NCBI GenBank assembly: GCA_009823505.1
Contig: VZQC01006291.1
Span: forward strand, 685,636 to 749,635
DNA: 64,000 bases
Direction of reading: 5' to 3'
DNA from: Rhizomys pruinosus
Lineage: Eukaryota > Chordata > Mammalia > Rodentia > Spalacidae
The position numbers and the translations under genes were made by a program. Positions 26,213 to 40,008 of this stretch are shown here, piece by piece. How positions within the stretch are numbered: position 1 is the stretch's first letter; each line of letters begins with the position of its first letter. The notes beneath the pieces were generated by a model. That model was not told where the DNA came from. It ran no database searches and worked only from the letters and a program-made list of their open reading frames with translations.

Positions 26213-26380
26213 AGCCAGGCATGGTGGCGCACGCCTTCAATTCTAGCACTTGAGAGGCAGAGGCAGGTGGAGCTCTGTTGAGTTCAAGGCCAGCCTGGTG
26301 TACAGAGTGAGTTCCAGGCCAGCTGGCCAGCTGGGACTACAGGGAGACCTTGTTTCAAAAAGATAAAAAAAAACAAAAGT
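26213..26380 (+). mobile_element. B1 SINE
   Basis: agccaggcatggtggcgcac ... gagaccttgtttcaaaaaga; has a local gccagctg duplication. Confidence 0.93.
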
Positions 26381-26399
26381 ACATTCAAAGAAATTGAAG

Positions 26400-26611
26400 A
26401 GATTGGAAATCTCCCAAGACCACCTGAAGCACAGGTAGGTAGGAGCTGGGTATTTCAGCAAGGCGGATTGTTGTTTGATTTAATCTAGTTGTCTTTGGCT
26501 TGACTGGCTTTTGTGGCTGTGGGGGCAGAGTTATCCTCCCAGGTGGTATAAAAGGGGGTTTGTGTGAGTCTTGAGATCGGAGATCTCCCAAGACCACCTG
26601 AAGCACAGGTA
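26400..26611 (+). repeat. L1 5' UTR monomer-like direct repeat
   Basis: A 38-bp block (26400-26437) recurs at 26574-26611 with two mismatches, a 174-bp period. This resembles the tandem promoter monomers of murine L1, with one full unit and the head of another. Confidence 0.75.
26547..26554 (+). promoter_or_regulatory. TATA-like box in L1 5' UTR unit
   Basis: tataaaag lies 27 bp before the second copy of the 38-bp block. Its use as a promoter element is inference. Confidence 0.35.
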
Positions 26612-26777
26612 ATGGGGCGTGGGCTAAAGAGCACCCCACCCCCCACCAATTGGGATTACGAAGGCATCTGAAGGAGGCAAGCAAAGCAAGCCTTCAACAC
26701 AGTGAAGAGGCATTTGGGACTCACATTGGAATACAGGCAAGGAGAAGCCCATATGCCAGGAACACAAAAGAGACAAC

Positions 26778-27408
26778 ATGGGAAAGGTGCAGGATAATCC
26801 ACGAAGCTCTACCAACCCTGTGGAAGATTCCTACAGTGGGATCCTACTGGGGATGGCCCAGGACACAGATATCAGAAGCACAATTGCGAACATACTTAAA
26901 GAAGTACACGATTATAAAGAGCAAATCAAAGAATTAAGAAAAGAGAATGAAGAACTCAAGAAGGACCTAGAGAGAGAGAATGACAAACTCCAGAAGGAAG
27001 TGAAAACACTGAAAAGATCCCATGCTGAAAAAGATAAAGAAACCAACCAGCGAAGCAAAGAGCTATAGGAAGAGATTGAGAAGCTCCAAAAGGAAATAGA
27101 AATACTAAAGAAATCAGGAAGAGGAAATGAAAAAGGAGATGAAACACTCATCCAATCAAGAGGAAAGGAATGGAAAAAGCCTCAGAAGCAGAATGGAGGG
27201 AGCAGAACAAAGAATATCAGACCTGGAAGATAACACAGAACAACTAAAAACCTCAAGGAAAGATTATGAAAAATTTAAAAATACACAAAAGTGGAACAAC
27301 CAGGAACTGTGGGACACTATGAAAAGATCAAACCTCCACATCATAGGAATAGAGGAAGGAGAAGAATCCCAAGAGAATGGTATTGATCAGATCTTCAACA
27401 GAATATAG
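26778..27408 (+). pseudogene. L1 ORF1 (RNA-binding chaperone), broken
   Basis: Starts MGKVQDNPRSSTN, then a Lys/Glu heptad region (26900-27120, the trimerising coiled coil), then NLHIIGIEEGEE, an L1 ORF1p RRM motif, near 27330-27365. A TAG at 27066-27068 interrupts the coil; the later part is in other frames. No functional product expected. Confidence 0.85.
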
Positions 27409-27899
27409 GAGAAAATTTCCCCAAAATGAAAAAATAGAACCAACCCATACAAATCAAGAAGCACATAAACTTCCAAAACAGACAAGATCAAAATGACTCC
27501 TCCATGCCACTATCATAGTTAAATGTCTAGCAACTAGACCAAAACAAAGACAAAATCTAAAAGCCACAAGAGAAAAACTACAAGTGACCTATAAGGGGAA
27601 CCTATCAGAATTACAAATTGACTTCCAGTGCAAACTATGAAAGCAAAGAAGATCAGTGGAGCAAAGCATTCCAATGTTAAAGGACATAGATGCACAACCC
27701 GGCTTACTATACCCAGCAAAAATGTCGACTATGTTAGTAAGGAGAGAGAAAAAAAACCATTCCATGACATAAACAGATGATAAAGAATACATGTCCAGAA
27801 ACCAACCCTTCAGAGAAATAACTTGAAGCAATTCAAAGGACAGAAGAAAGGAGCACCAACCCAGGCACCTAGAAAGAGAAATCAGTAAAAGCATAACTG

Positions 27900-30800
27900 C
27901 AGAAGTAAACCTAAACCCAAACCGCAAATGGATAAGGCAAAAGGAAGTAAGACAAACCTTATCAGTCATTAACTTAAATATTAATGGACTAATTCCTCAA
28001 GGTCAAAAGACAGACTGGACAAGATTTGGTTAGGAAAACAGAAACCCGTCGATATGCTGTCTACAGAAAGAAACACATCTTCTTCAAGGACGGCACACCT
28101 TAAGGGAAGGATGGAAAAAAATTTCCAAGCAAATGGTACCAAAAGAATGAGGTGTTGCTGTTTTTAAGATACAGACAAAATAAGACCGTCGAAGTAAAAA
28201 GAAATGAGAAGAAGACAAAGAGGTCATTACATTTTTATCAAAGGAAAAATTACCAAGACAAGATAAACTTCCACAATTATGAATATATATGCCCCAAACT
28301 CGTGGTGACCAAAACGTTATAAAGACAATTCTCCAGACTCACAAGTCACACACTAACGCCAGTACACTCATAGTAGGGGACTATAAATACCCCACTGGAG
28401 CCTTTGGACAGGTCAACAGGCAAGAATAAAGAGAGAGACATCTGAAACTGAACAAAATGATACACCAAATGGACCTCAAATACATCTACAGAATATTCCA
28501 CCTAATACCAGAGAAAACACTTTCTACTACAGGCACCCAATATGGAACATTCTCCAAAAATCAACACATACTGGGGACACAGAAGAAACCTGCCACAAAT
28601 ACAAAAAGACTGAAAACTTCATGTTCTCATCAGACCAACAGTGCAATAAAGCTCAACATCGGATAGTCCTACTGCCTACAAGAACACATGGTGACTAACA
28701 CAACACACTCTTCAATATGAATGGGTACAAGGAAGAGAAATAAAGAAATAAAAGCATTCCTGGAACCAAATGACAAATGACAGTACAACACACAAACCTA
28801 TGGGATAACCTTAAAAGCAGTGCTAAGAGACAAGTTTATAGCCCTGGGTGCCTACATTGAAAAAAACAGAAAGATCAGTGAACGATCTAACCACGCAGCT
28901 GAAAAGCACTTGGGAGTCAACAACAGATGAACCTTAACCACAACAGACAGGAAGAATAAAAAAACAGAGAGAAAATCAATGAAATAGAAACAAAGAACAA
29001 CAATACTAATAAAATCAATGAATCCAAAGTTGGCTCTTTGAGAGAAAAAACAAGATTGACAGACCTCTAGCCCCATTAACCAAAAAGAAGAAGGAACAAC
29101 TCCAAAATAATTCAATCTGTGATGAAACGGGAAATATCACAACAGACAATGAAATGATCCAGACAATCATATAGGTTTTGAATACTTCAAAAACCTATTT
29201 TTTACTAAATTTGAAAACCCAAAGTGAGATGGTTGAATATTTGAAATCATGGAATTCAACAAAACTTAACCAAGAATAGTTTGACAGTTTAAACAGACCC
29301 ATGGTATTTGTGGAAATTGAAGATGTATTAAGTAGCCATAAGAAGATGTAATAAGAACTCCCAACTAAAAAAAGCCCAGGCCCAGATGTTTTTCACGGCA
29401 AGAATTCTATAAAACATTTCAAAAATGAACCTTACAATTATTATTACTGAAAATTGTTTTCAGAAGGATAAAATCAGGGAATTCTCCCAAATTCCTTCTC
29501 TATTACCCAAACCAGATACAGCCAAGGAGAAACTATAGACCCATCTCCCTAATGAACACAAGATGCCAAAATTCTAATCTGAGATACTGGCAAATTGCAT
29601 ACAGATCAACATCAAGAAGATCATCCTCATGAGCCAAGTTGGATTCATACCAGAGATTCAGGGATGGTTCAAGATTTGGAAATCAATAAATATAAAGCAT
29701 ATAAAGCTGGACTAAAAAACAAAAACTCACACCAGTCATCGCAATTGACGCAGAAAAAGCTTTAGACACAATCCGCATCCTTTCATGACTTAAAATCCTA
29801 GAAGAGGAATTGGATTGAGGGATCATTCCCCAATGTAAGCCAAAAAAGCCATATACGGAACACAAGCCAATATCATAACAAATGGGGAAAAATAAGACAG
29901 AAAACATACCCTTTAAAAGGTAGGAAAAACTTGGAAAGGCTGCCCCCAGTCACCACTCCTCTTCTAATATAGTGCTTGAACAAACACTTGCTAGAGCAAT
30001 AGGCAAGAAGGAAGGTTAAAGGAGTACATATTGGAAAAGAGGAATCAAAAGCCCCTAGTTGCCTTTGACTGAGGATATGTATTGTTGTAACATTAGGGAT
30101 GCTAACAACTGGGGGGGGGCACCGCACCAGAGAAGTTCTAGAAAGCGAGTTAGAACAGCTTCAGCAAGTGGCAGGATACAAAATTAAACCAAAAAAAAAT
30201 CAATGGCCCTTCTTTAACCAAGAACAAAGAACTTGAGAAAGAATTCAAATAGACATTCCCACTCACAATGCGTCAAAGAACAACAGTAAAATGCCTAGAA
30301 CAAACGCTAACCAACAAGACAACCAAAGATTACTACTAAAAAAAACAAAAAATCTCAGAACATCCTTAAAGAAATTGAAGAAGACAATCACGAAGATGGA
30401 AAAACTCTCATGTATGGATGATGAATGATTATCAATTAATGGTCCAATGTCTACCAAAACTCTTGTATAAGATTTATACCAATCCCAATTAAAGTTTCCT
30501 CAAAGAGTTTTCCTTCACAGGCTTGAAAAAAGTAAAAAGAGTCCTTAAATTCATAGGAATAAAACAAAGATACCCAAATAGCCAAAAACAAACCCTGAGT
30601 GAAAAGAGCAATAAGAGGAGGATCTTCTATACCAGACTGTCAATACTATAACATAAGGGCCCCTTTTTTTTTTTATCCATAAAAACAGCTCTGGGTACTC
30701 GGGGCACAAAACAGACCGTGTTTACCATGGACAAAGAATACTTGGCAGCAGACTACAAGGCATAGGCTAGGAAAATACTTCCTAAATACGACAGCAGACT

Positions 30801-31800
30801 GTGCAATAATTGGTTGACAATTGACAGATGTGACCTCATTAAACTCAAAAGCTCTGTACATCAAGCAAAAGTAAACAATCAAGGAAGATGAAGAGAAATC
30901 CACAAAGTGGGAGGAACCTTCACCCAGAAAATCGGATCTGACAACAACATTATTTCCAGAATCATATAAAACTAACTCATAAAAAAACAAAGAAGAAAAC
31001 ACAACAATGACTGACCAATAGTGAGGCAAAGACTGAACAGAGAACTGTCACAAGGAGCGAATTAGAGTTGGCTGAGAAACACCTTAAAAAGTGGTTCAAC
31101 ATCACAATAATCATTAATAAATGCAAAATCAAACCACTTTAAGAGTCATCTTAACTCTATGCATAAGACTGGCTAGGATCAAGAAAACAAATGTACCAAA
31201 GTGCTGGAGTAGGTTGTGGGAAGGGAGCACTGTCCACTGCTGGTGGGAATGTCAACGTCAGTAACAGGCCACTATGGAAAGCAATGGTTGAGGCAACCCT
31301 GGAAGACTGTGGAATGAACTTGCCACGTAGCCACACCCGACCACTCTGGGGTCGGGCCAGCGCATGTAACCCTAAGATCGCGGGCCACCGCCAAAGTAGA
31401 GGTACGCAGGGGCCGTGGGTTATGAGGTCTTACCGCTTAGGCTTGCTACCGATATAGAACATGGAGCCAGGAGATTCGCCTAAACAAGCTGGAACCAACA
31501 GCGTGCCCTCAACTAAATGAGTTGATAGAGAAAATGTGGTACATCTACGCAATGGAATTCTGTGCAAGCATTAAAGAAAGACTGACATCAAGCTTTGCAG
31601 GAAAATGGCAGGAGCTAGAGGACATGTCATGTGATGGTGAAGTACCACAGTCCCAAAAAACAAACGAGGAAATGGTTTTTATAAAGTCCCTCATCTGTGG
31701 ATTATGTAGTGCCAATTACCTAGGTTTTAGTATTTCTTGTTTATGGCCCTCTCTGAGCTTTTGTCCAAAAGCATTGGGTAGTGATGCATATTGGTGAAAC
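27900..31800 (+). pseudogene. L1 ORF2 (endonuclease/reverse transcriptase), broken
   Basis: The N-terminal endonuclease start is readable (SVINLNINGLIPQGQKTDW at about 27961-28020). Later fragments match reverse transcriptase and C-terminal segments (for example YIYAMEFCASIKERLTSSFA near 31535-31600), spread over all three frames with many stops. Confidence 0.85.
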
Positions 31801-32007
31801 AAACAAAAACAGAAAGGAACAGCAATCAAAGAAACGACTGAAACAGTGAAGCGTCTGCTCAAAACAGTCAACTTCCACATGGAGAATATTAGAAAACTGA
31901 GAAAGGAGATTGAAAAGCAATGTTAGGCAATACTGTGAAGCTCTGGTGGGGTGGGGGGATAGGTGGGGACAGCATGGGTCTAGATTAATGATAATTCTGG
32001 CAAAATA

Positions 32008-32055
<48 letters not shown>

Positions 32056-32295
32056 GATACAGAGCATCATGGTGTTAGTATCCAACAAAACAGAGGTGAG
32101 CATCTGAAAGGTTTAGATTTTCTGTATACTTAAGCTCAACATCAGTACTAGACATGGAAGGACTAATGTGATTATTTGTGGTATTAATAGCTTGCTGGAT
32201 GAAAGTGGCAAATGAGTTACAGCTGAAAAAACTTAGTAAGAGGTCCATGGAGCATTGGGCTACTTTTTAGTTTTTTATTTTTATTTTAGTATTTA

Positions 32296-32493
32296 TTTTT
32301 GCAGGTATCTCTGTGGTGTTCAGGTCTCTCTGTGGTGTGTAGGTGTCTTTGTGGTATGCTGGGGCCTTTATGGTATCCTCCTGTCTATGTAGTGTGCAGG
32401 TGTCTCTGGTTTGCAGGTGTCTTTGTGGTATGCTGGTGCCTTTATTTTATGCTGGTGTCTATGGTGTGCAGGTGTCTTTGTGGTATGTTGGTG
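32296..32493. repeat. Minisatellite, about 18-20 bp unit
   Basis: Degenerate repeats of gtgtctttgtggtatgctg and shorter variants, about ten copies, ending at the poly(T) of the antisense L1. The open frame across it is a repeat artefact. Confidence 0.88.
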
Positions 32494-33140
32494 TCTTTTT
32501 TTTTAATTAATTTATTTTTTATCAAATCTAGACCTGTGCCCCCCCATTCCCCCACCCCACCAGAGCTCATGCATTCTGCCAAATATGCTTTTCATCTCTT
32601 TCTCAGTCTTTCTCATTACTCTCCATGTGGGAGTTGACTGTTTTGAGCAGAAGTTCACTGTTTCAGTTCTTTGATACAGTCCTTTCTGTTGTTGTTGTTG
32701 TTGTTATTGTTGTTTCCAATATGCATCACTCCCAACTGCTTTGGAGAAAAGCTCAAAGGGCCATGCAGAAGAAATACAACTAGGTAATTGGCACTAGCAT
32801 CCACAGATGAGAGATACTATTTGTCATTTGTTTTTCTGGGACTGTGATACTTCACTCAGCATGATGTCCTCTAGCTCCAGCCATTTTCCTGCAAAGCTCA
32901 TGCTGTCGTTTTTCTTTACTGCTGCATAGCACTACGTTGTGTAGATGTACCACATTTTCTCTATCCACTCATGAGTTGAGGGGCATTTGGGTTGGTTCCA
33001 GCTCCTTGTTATTGTGAAGAGAGCTGAGATAAACATGGCGGTGAATGAATCTCTGCAGTGGGGTGAGTCTTGAGGGTACATGCCTAGGAGTGCTATGGCT
33101 GGGTCATGTCTTTTTAGTTTTTTAAAGTCCAAATTAAAGA
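32494..33140 (-). mobile_element. L1 3' end, antisense, 5'-truncated
   Basis: Reverse complement of the same 3' end family as 1-450: ccaccccaccagagctcatgcattctgccaaatatgc, then gactgtgatacttcactcagcatgatgtcctctagctccagcc. Includes (GTT)n at about 32688-32713. Confidence 0.9.
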
Positions 33141-33151
33141 CCTTTTGATAA

Positions 33152-33310
33152 GCTGGGCATGGTGGCGCACGCCTTTAATCCTAGCACTTGGGAGGCAGAG
33201 GCTGGCAGATATTTGTGAGTTCAAGGCCAGCCTGGTCTATAGAGTGAGTTCCAGGACAGCTGGGGCTACAGGGAGACCCTGTCTGGAAAAGACCAAAAAA
33301 AAAAAAAAGG
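33152..33310 (+). mobile_element. B1 SINE with TSD
   Basis: Near-consensus; TSD ccttttgata at 33141-33150 and 33311-33320, within L1-derived sequence. Confidence 0.96.
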
Positions 33311-33321
33311 CCTTTTGATAA

Positions 33322-33857
33322 ACTTTCTTGGTAACTCATTACTTGTTTTCTTTCAATGACTGGTGCTTTCTGTTGTGTTGAGAGTCTGGAATTTACATAT
33401 GTTAAAAGTTTCATCTCTTTGTAGCCTTGGAGTTTTCCATGTGTTTAGTGATTCTTATTCCTGTGCTCTGACATGATTGTTTATTCTCCTGAATGCTTTA
33501 GATTTTGGTTTCTGAGCTGAACACTGTGGTTCGTTGCATAAGTACATTGTTAATTCTCAGTGACACACATTCACACACATACACACAGGATTTTCTCCTC
33601 TTTCTTTGTTGTAGGAGAGGTGGTTTTAGCATGTTTATTCTCTTACAGCGCCAAGTTAAATTTTCAGAAAGAAAAATTTATGCTGCCCCAAATTTCCAAC
33701 AATTTGGAATAGCATAAAGGGTGGTGTGTTTGTATAACAGAACATGATACCAGTGCTCAAATTTTATTTTGTAAGGATAGGAAGGTCGTTAAAAATGCTG
33801 TCTATAAAGGTTTTAGTGATCCTACTTTATGAAAACATGCTTTATAGATAAAATATA
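33322..33857. other. Intron, nothing firm
   Basis: T-rich with a CA-rich stretch near 33562-33590; possibly more old L1, not supported. Confidence 0.5.
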
Positions 33858-34022
33858 GGTAGGCATTATGAAGTTATATAAAAGCTTTTATCCCAGCACT
33901 AGAGAGGGAAAGGCAGGTAGATCTCTGTGAGTTCAAGGCCAGCCTGGTCTACATAGCAAGCTCCCGGCCAACTGGGACTAAAGGGAGACCCTGTCTCAAA
34001 AAGACCCTCCCTCCAAAAAAAG
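33858..34022 (+). mobile_element. B1 SINE
   Basis: tttatcccagcactagagag ... gagaccctgtctcaaaaaga; 5' end diverged. Confidence 0.85.
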
Positions 34023-34407
34023 TTTAAAGATTAAGTTCCTGTATTTTCTATATTTTATAATCACTGTGCTATAACTTTTATAATGGAGATGAGGAGGGAG
34101 TAAATGTGACTTAGATACATCCTAGTTATAAAAAATAAATTAGAAAAAAATTAGATGTAGACATACACATCTGTGTGTCTTGTCTATCTTAAATAAAATC
34201 TTAGTGTTTGAGGTAAACTATGCTTTTGGTTAAACTTTGTTGACATCAGGTGGCAGCCAATATATCTGGATTTTTAAATTTTTATTTATACTGCTTATAA
34301 GTAAAAAAGTTTAAAAATAAGGATTAAAAATTAAAATCTCATTAGTAACTTGAAGTGTTGGTGGATATTTTTTTGTTGAACATCTTTAATTTAAAATTAA
34401 TGACTTA

Positions 34408-34570
34408 GCCAGGCATGGTGGCACTCACCTTTAATCCTAGCACTTGGGAGGCAGAGGCAGGTGGATCTTTGTGAGTTCAATGCCAGCCTGATCTACAGAA
34501 CGAATTCCAATACAGCTAGGGCTACAGGGGGACCTTGTCTCGAAAAGAACAATAAACAAAGCAAAACAAT
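34408..34570 (+). mobile_element. B1 SINE with TSD
   Basis: gccaggcatggtggcactca ... ccttgtctcgaaaagaacaa. TSD aaaattaatgactta at 34393-34407 and 34571-34585. Confidence 0.96.
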
Positions 34571-34730
34571 AAAATTAATGACTTAATGAGCATCATTTCT
34601 ATTTAATTTTGCTCCTATGTGTGGTATATATTTGCTTCCTCTAAATAATTTAGGCATCTTACTTTATATACATTTTATTTATTCACCAAATAATCTTTGT
34701 TGAGTGCTAATTATATGATAAGCACTACTC

Positions 34731-34876
34731 ACCCCCCCCCCGGTCTTTTTGAGGCAGGGTCTCTCTGTTGCCCCAGCTGGTCTGGAACTCATTATGTAGA
34801 CCAGGCCTTGAACTCACAGAGATCCATGTGTCTCTGCCTCCTCAGTGCTGGGATTAATGTGCGCCACCACACCTGG
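34731..34876 (-). mobile_element. B1 SINE with C-run in place of T-run
   Basis: A run of about eleven C precedes ggtctttttgaggcagggtc, so the tail is poly(G) on the - strand. Flanks agcactactc and agcgctactc suggest a TSD. Confidence 0.9.
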
Positions 34877-35024
34877 AAAGCGCTACTCTCATGTGTTATT
34901 GATACACTAATGAACAAATAAAATGACTGATCATCTGTTAGGCTGTAATATCCTGGTGTAAATCTAGTAGATTAACCTTTAGTGAGGAAGGTAGCTGTGC
35001 CCTTGGTGGGGGGTGGGGGTAGGA

Positions 35025-35027
<3 letters not shown>

Positions 35028-35071
<44 letters not shown>
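35028..35071. repeat. (GT)22 microsatellite
   Basis: Pure GT run; followed by an antisense ID-like end (ctctttcactgagctccacc) at 35075-35160. Confidence 0.96.
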
Positions 35072-35072
<1 letters not shown>

Positions 35073-35249
35073 CATTTCCATAAGGTTCTGATGATCTGAC
35101 CTCAGGTCAGGTGCTAGGCAAGTCAAGTGCTCTTTCACTGAGCTCCACCCCCTGTCCCCATGCACTTTAAAATCTGTATTACTGAAAAAGCTATATAAAA
35201 CAAGGAGAAAAGTCAATTTTACATAGTAACTTAACTTTTGTTTTATTAG

Positions 35250-36383
<1,134 letters not shown>

Positions 36384-36571
36384 TTTTCTTTTTTTATTAT
36401 TTATGGAGGAAAGCATTCCTATGCCACAGGGCACACTTGGAAGTCAGAGGACAGCTTTCTGGAATTGGTTCTCTCCGTCCATTACTATGGGACCCAGGGA
36501 TCAAACTCAGGCAGTCACGTAGTCAGGATTGTACAACAAACACTTTTACCCACTGAACCATCTCACCAACC
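36384..36571 (-). mobile_element. Old tRNA-derived SINE (B2 superfamily)
   Basis: cttggaagtcagaggacagc ... ttacccactgaaccatctca. Confidence 0.7.
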
Positions 36572-36599
36572 CAGGCTTTTCTCACATTTGAAGAAAGAG

Positions 36600-36815
36600 G
36601 GGCTGGAGAGATGGCTCAGTAGTTCAGAATACTGCCTGTTCTTTCAGAGGACCCCAATTGGATTCCCAGCACCTACATGGCTGTTAACAATGGTCTATAA
36701 TTGTAGTTCCAGGGGATCTGAGGCCTTCTTCTGATCTTTGCATGGTATAGGTGCACTTACAGACAACAAGACAATACACTCATGCACATAAAATAAAAGT
36801 AATTTTTTTAAAAAA
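36600..36815 (+). mobile_element. B3-type SINE, older copy
   Basis: ggggctggagagatggctca ... actcatgcacataaaataaa. Confidence 0.9.
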
Positions 36816-36822
36816 GCTTTTA

Positions 36823-36984
36823 AGCCAGGCATGGTGGCACACACCTTTAATCCCAGCCCTCCAGAGGCAGAGGCAGACTTATCTTTGCGAGTTCAAGACT
36901 AACCTGGTCTATAGTGAGTTCTGGGCCCGCTGGGGCTATAAGGGAAACCCTGTCTCAAAGACACTTCCCCCCCCAAAAAAAAAA
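36823..36984 (+). mobile_element. B1 SINE with C8 tail
   Basis: aagccaggcatggtggcaca ... aaaccctgtctcaaagacac; C8 then A10 at 36967-36984. Confidence 0.9.
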
Positions 36985-37132
36985 TCGTTTAACAAGTTCG
37001 TTTGTTTGTTTGTGAAAGAAAAGCCCAGTTGTCTTTCCTGTAATTCCCTTGAATTCTGTAGTTGTTGCCCTGATTCTGTCTAAACAGGCTGTTTCTAAAC
37101 CTACATGGTTGTCCTCTGGTATATTTCTCCTA

Positions 37133-37206
37133 CTGAGTCAATCTATTCCTGAATTTGGATTCCTGAATCTATTCTCTCTCCTGAGTCAATCTATTCCTGA
37201 ATTTGG
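37133..37206. repeat. Short direct repeat, 48-bp period
   Basis: A 26-bp block, ctgagtcaatctattcctga plus atttgg, occurs at 37133-37158 and 37181-37206. Confidence 0.9.
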
Positions 37207-37537
37207 CAGATTGTTATTATTCCCTTATTTTGTTACGGTATGTTTTCAGCTAGCTTCCTAAGTAGAGATAATTGGGAATTAATTTCAGTCTTTTACATTG
37301 CTTGAAAACATTTTTAATTTATTACTTCCCTTTCTTAATTTTGTTGTATAGAAGTTCCATGTTGAAGGTAATTTTTCTCACTGTTCTTGCGTCTGTCTTT
37401 TGATAGAAAAGCTAGTGTTTTCCTCTATCTTTTCTAGATGGCCTGTTTTTCTTTTCAATAGCTTCAGGGTCATTTTTTATTTTAGGTGAGAAGTATCATA
37501 GAATGATTTTAAGATTTGTCCCAAGTGATATTTATAA

Positions 37538-38082
<545 letters not shown>

Positions 38083-38164
38083 ATGCATAAGCTTTTTAAA
38101 GGGCCCTTGATCTCTAAACTGTCATAAACCTATTACATTTTTCCTAGGAAAAGTTGTATAAATC

Positions 38165-38468
38165 TGGGGTCTAGGGAAATGGCTGTTTTTTTAAAATGCT
38201 TACCATGCAAACATGAGGACTTCAATTCAGTTCCCAGAAGTTGGGTGTGGTAATGGCATGCCCTTAATTCCAGCACTGAAGAGACAGAAAAGGAGGATCT
38301 CTGGGACTGGCTGGCCAGACAGTGTAGTCAGATCCACAAGCTCCAGGTTCAGTGAGAGATCTCTGAAAACAAGTAAGGTGGAGAACTATTGAGGAAAATC
38401 CCTGACATTGACCTCTGGTCTCCATGTGCATGCACACACTTGGGCAAACTCACAGATACACATAAAGT
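38165..38468 (+). mobile_element. B4 SINE, near full length
   Basis: ID-like head (accatgcaaacatgaggact), B1-like middle, then agctccaggttcagtgagag, gaactattgaggaaaatccc, cattgacctctggtctccat. Confidence 0.85.
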
Positions 38469-38703
38469 CAAGATATGAAACTGGCAACTTACTAACCTAG
38501 AATTATGTATAAAACTAGCTTGGTTGACTTATTTTTAGATTATAGCATATAGTAAATTACAAGCTGCCTAACATGTAGGTGATTACTATAAATAAAACTA
38601 TTGATTGTGAAGATAGGTAAGAAAACTACCTGCTGTTACACAAGAGCATTCTGAGGATTTTGTAAATGAAGCAAATTGTTTATTGATACAAAATAAGGGC
38701 CGA

Positions 38704-38938
38704 GGGGCTGGAGAGATAGCCTAGCGGTTAAGAGCACCGACGCTCTTGCAGAGGACCCGGGTTCGATCCCCAGCACCCACATGGCGGCTAAGAACCGTCC
38801 GTAACTCCAATTCCAGGAGAACTCCAGTTCCAGGGGAATCCGACACCCTCTTCTGACCTCCGCAGCATTGCACGACATGGGTGCACAGACCTGCATGCAG
38901 ACAGTACATTCATACACATACAAAAATAAAAAAAAAAA

Positions 38939-38977
<39 letters not shown>

Positions 38978-38980
38978 AGA
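38704..38980 (+). mobile_element. B3-type SINE with (AAAT)n tail
   Basis: Near-consensus with 17-bp duplication; tail is (AAAT)n at about 38935-38977. Confidence 0.95.
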
Positions 38981-39079
38981 TTGATAGCTTTTATTGATGA
39001 TTGTGAGTCATCAGGAATAGATGAGACTGTATATAGAAAATCATATAAGAAACATTCTCTCTGTCTTTCTCAGTGCAGT

Positions 39080-39150
39080 GTTGGGAATTGAACCTAGGAC
39101 CTACTTCATATTAGACAAGTGCTGATCCATTGAGCTGTCTCCCAGGCCAG
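39080..39150 (-). mobile_element. ID-like end
   Basis: ttgggaattgaacctaggac ... ccattgagctgtctcccagg. Confidence 0.6.
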
Positions 39151-39183
39151 AACCCTCGTTATAAGTGGTATGCTTCAGGGCAA

Positions 39184-39365
39184 TTAAGAAATTAAGAGCA
39201 CTGGCTGCTCTTGCAGAAGACCCAGGTTCAATTCCCAGCACCCGCATGGTGGCTAACAACTGTCCATAACTCAGGTTCCAAGGGAATCTGGTGTTCTCTT
39301 CTGACCTCCACAGGCATCAGGTACAGTACACACATGCAGGCAATATACTCAAGAAACATGACAAG
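39184..39365 (+). mobile_element. B3-type SINE, 5'-truncated
   Basis: gaaattaagagcactggctg ... cacatgcaggcaatatactc. Confidence 0.88.
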
Positions 39366-39369
39366 ATAG

Positions 39370-39412
39370 GTTAGATAGATAGATAGATAGATAGATGGAT
39401 GATAGATAAGTA
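39370..39412. repeat. (GATA)n microsatellite
   Basis: tagatagatagatagatag with one ggat variant. Confidence 0.95.
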
Positions 39413-39429
39413 GTGTGCTTCATATCATT

Positions 39430-39572
39430 GGATTTTTTGTTTTGTTGAGACAGGTTCTCCCTTTAGTCCAAGCTGGCCTGGAGCTCGCTATGTATACCAG
39501 GTTGGCCTTGAACTCACAGAGATCCGCCTGCCTCTGCCTCTGGGATTAAAGGCATTCACCAGCACCCCCGGC
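39430..39572 (-). mobile_element. B1 SINE with TSD
   Basis: gttgagacaggttctccctt ... attcaccagcacccccggc. TSD catatcatt at 39421-39429 and 39574-39582. Confidence 0.93.
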
Positions 39573-39728
39573 TCATATCATTCTAAATAAATATCTTGCT
39601 TTTCATCTACCTGAAATCTAACAGCACTTTGTAGTCTACTTTTGTTAGTGAGAGCTTTATCATGCTCTGCTTTTCTTTTTTGCCTATTCATCTACAATAA
39701 AAGATTTATGCTCAAGATAGCTTTTTCC

Positions 39729-39922
39729 AGCAGGGCGTGGTAGTGCATGCCTTTAATCCTAGCACTTGGGAGGCAGGTGGATCTTTGTGAGTTCAAGGCC
39801 AGCTTGGTCTACATAGCAAGTCCCAGGACAGCCAGAGCTACAGGGAGACCCTGTCTCAAAAAAAGACAAAAAATATAAATAAATATAAACAAATATATAA
39901 ATAAATAAATCTTTTTTTTTTA
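39729..39922 (+). mobile_element. B1 SINE with long A-rich tail and TSD
   Basis: agggcgtggtagtgcatgcc ... aaataaat tail. TSD aagatagctttttcc at 39714-39728 and 39923-39937. Confidence 0.94.
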
Positions 39923-40008
39923 AAGATAGCTTTTTCCCTTTACCTATTATAATATCTCCTGTAGAATTGAGGCATTCATGCAGAAATGTCCAATTAGGGG
40001 ACATTTTT

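Larger units (their letters stand above)
26399..32050 (+). mobile_element. Near full-length L1 retrotransposon, degenerate
   Basis: 5' UTR 26399-26777, ORF1 from 26778, ORF2 about 27900-31800, 3' UTR with G-rich ctctggtggggtggggggat, poly(A) of 40 nt at 32011-32050. ORF1 has a stop at 27066-27068 and frameshifts; ORF2 has many stops and frameshifts throughout, so the element is dead. It lies sense in the 16.9-kb Smc5 intron. I could not find a convincing target-site duplication. Confidence 0.92.

Noticed and set aside
26778..27068. Open frame MGKVQDNPRSS... as a host coiled-coil gene
   Set aside because: It is the start of L1 ORF1, followed by a stop, frameshifted remainder, broken ORF2 and poly(A).
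32299..32637. Cys/Val-rich 112-residue frame
   Set aside because: Minisatellite translation running into antisense L1 3' UTR.
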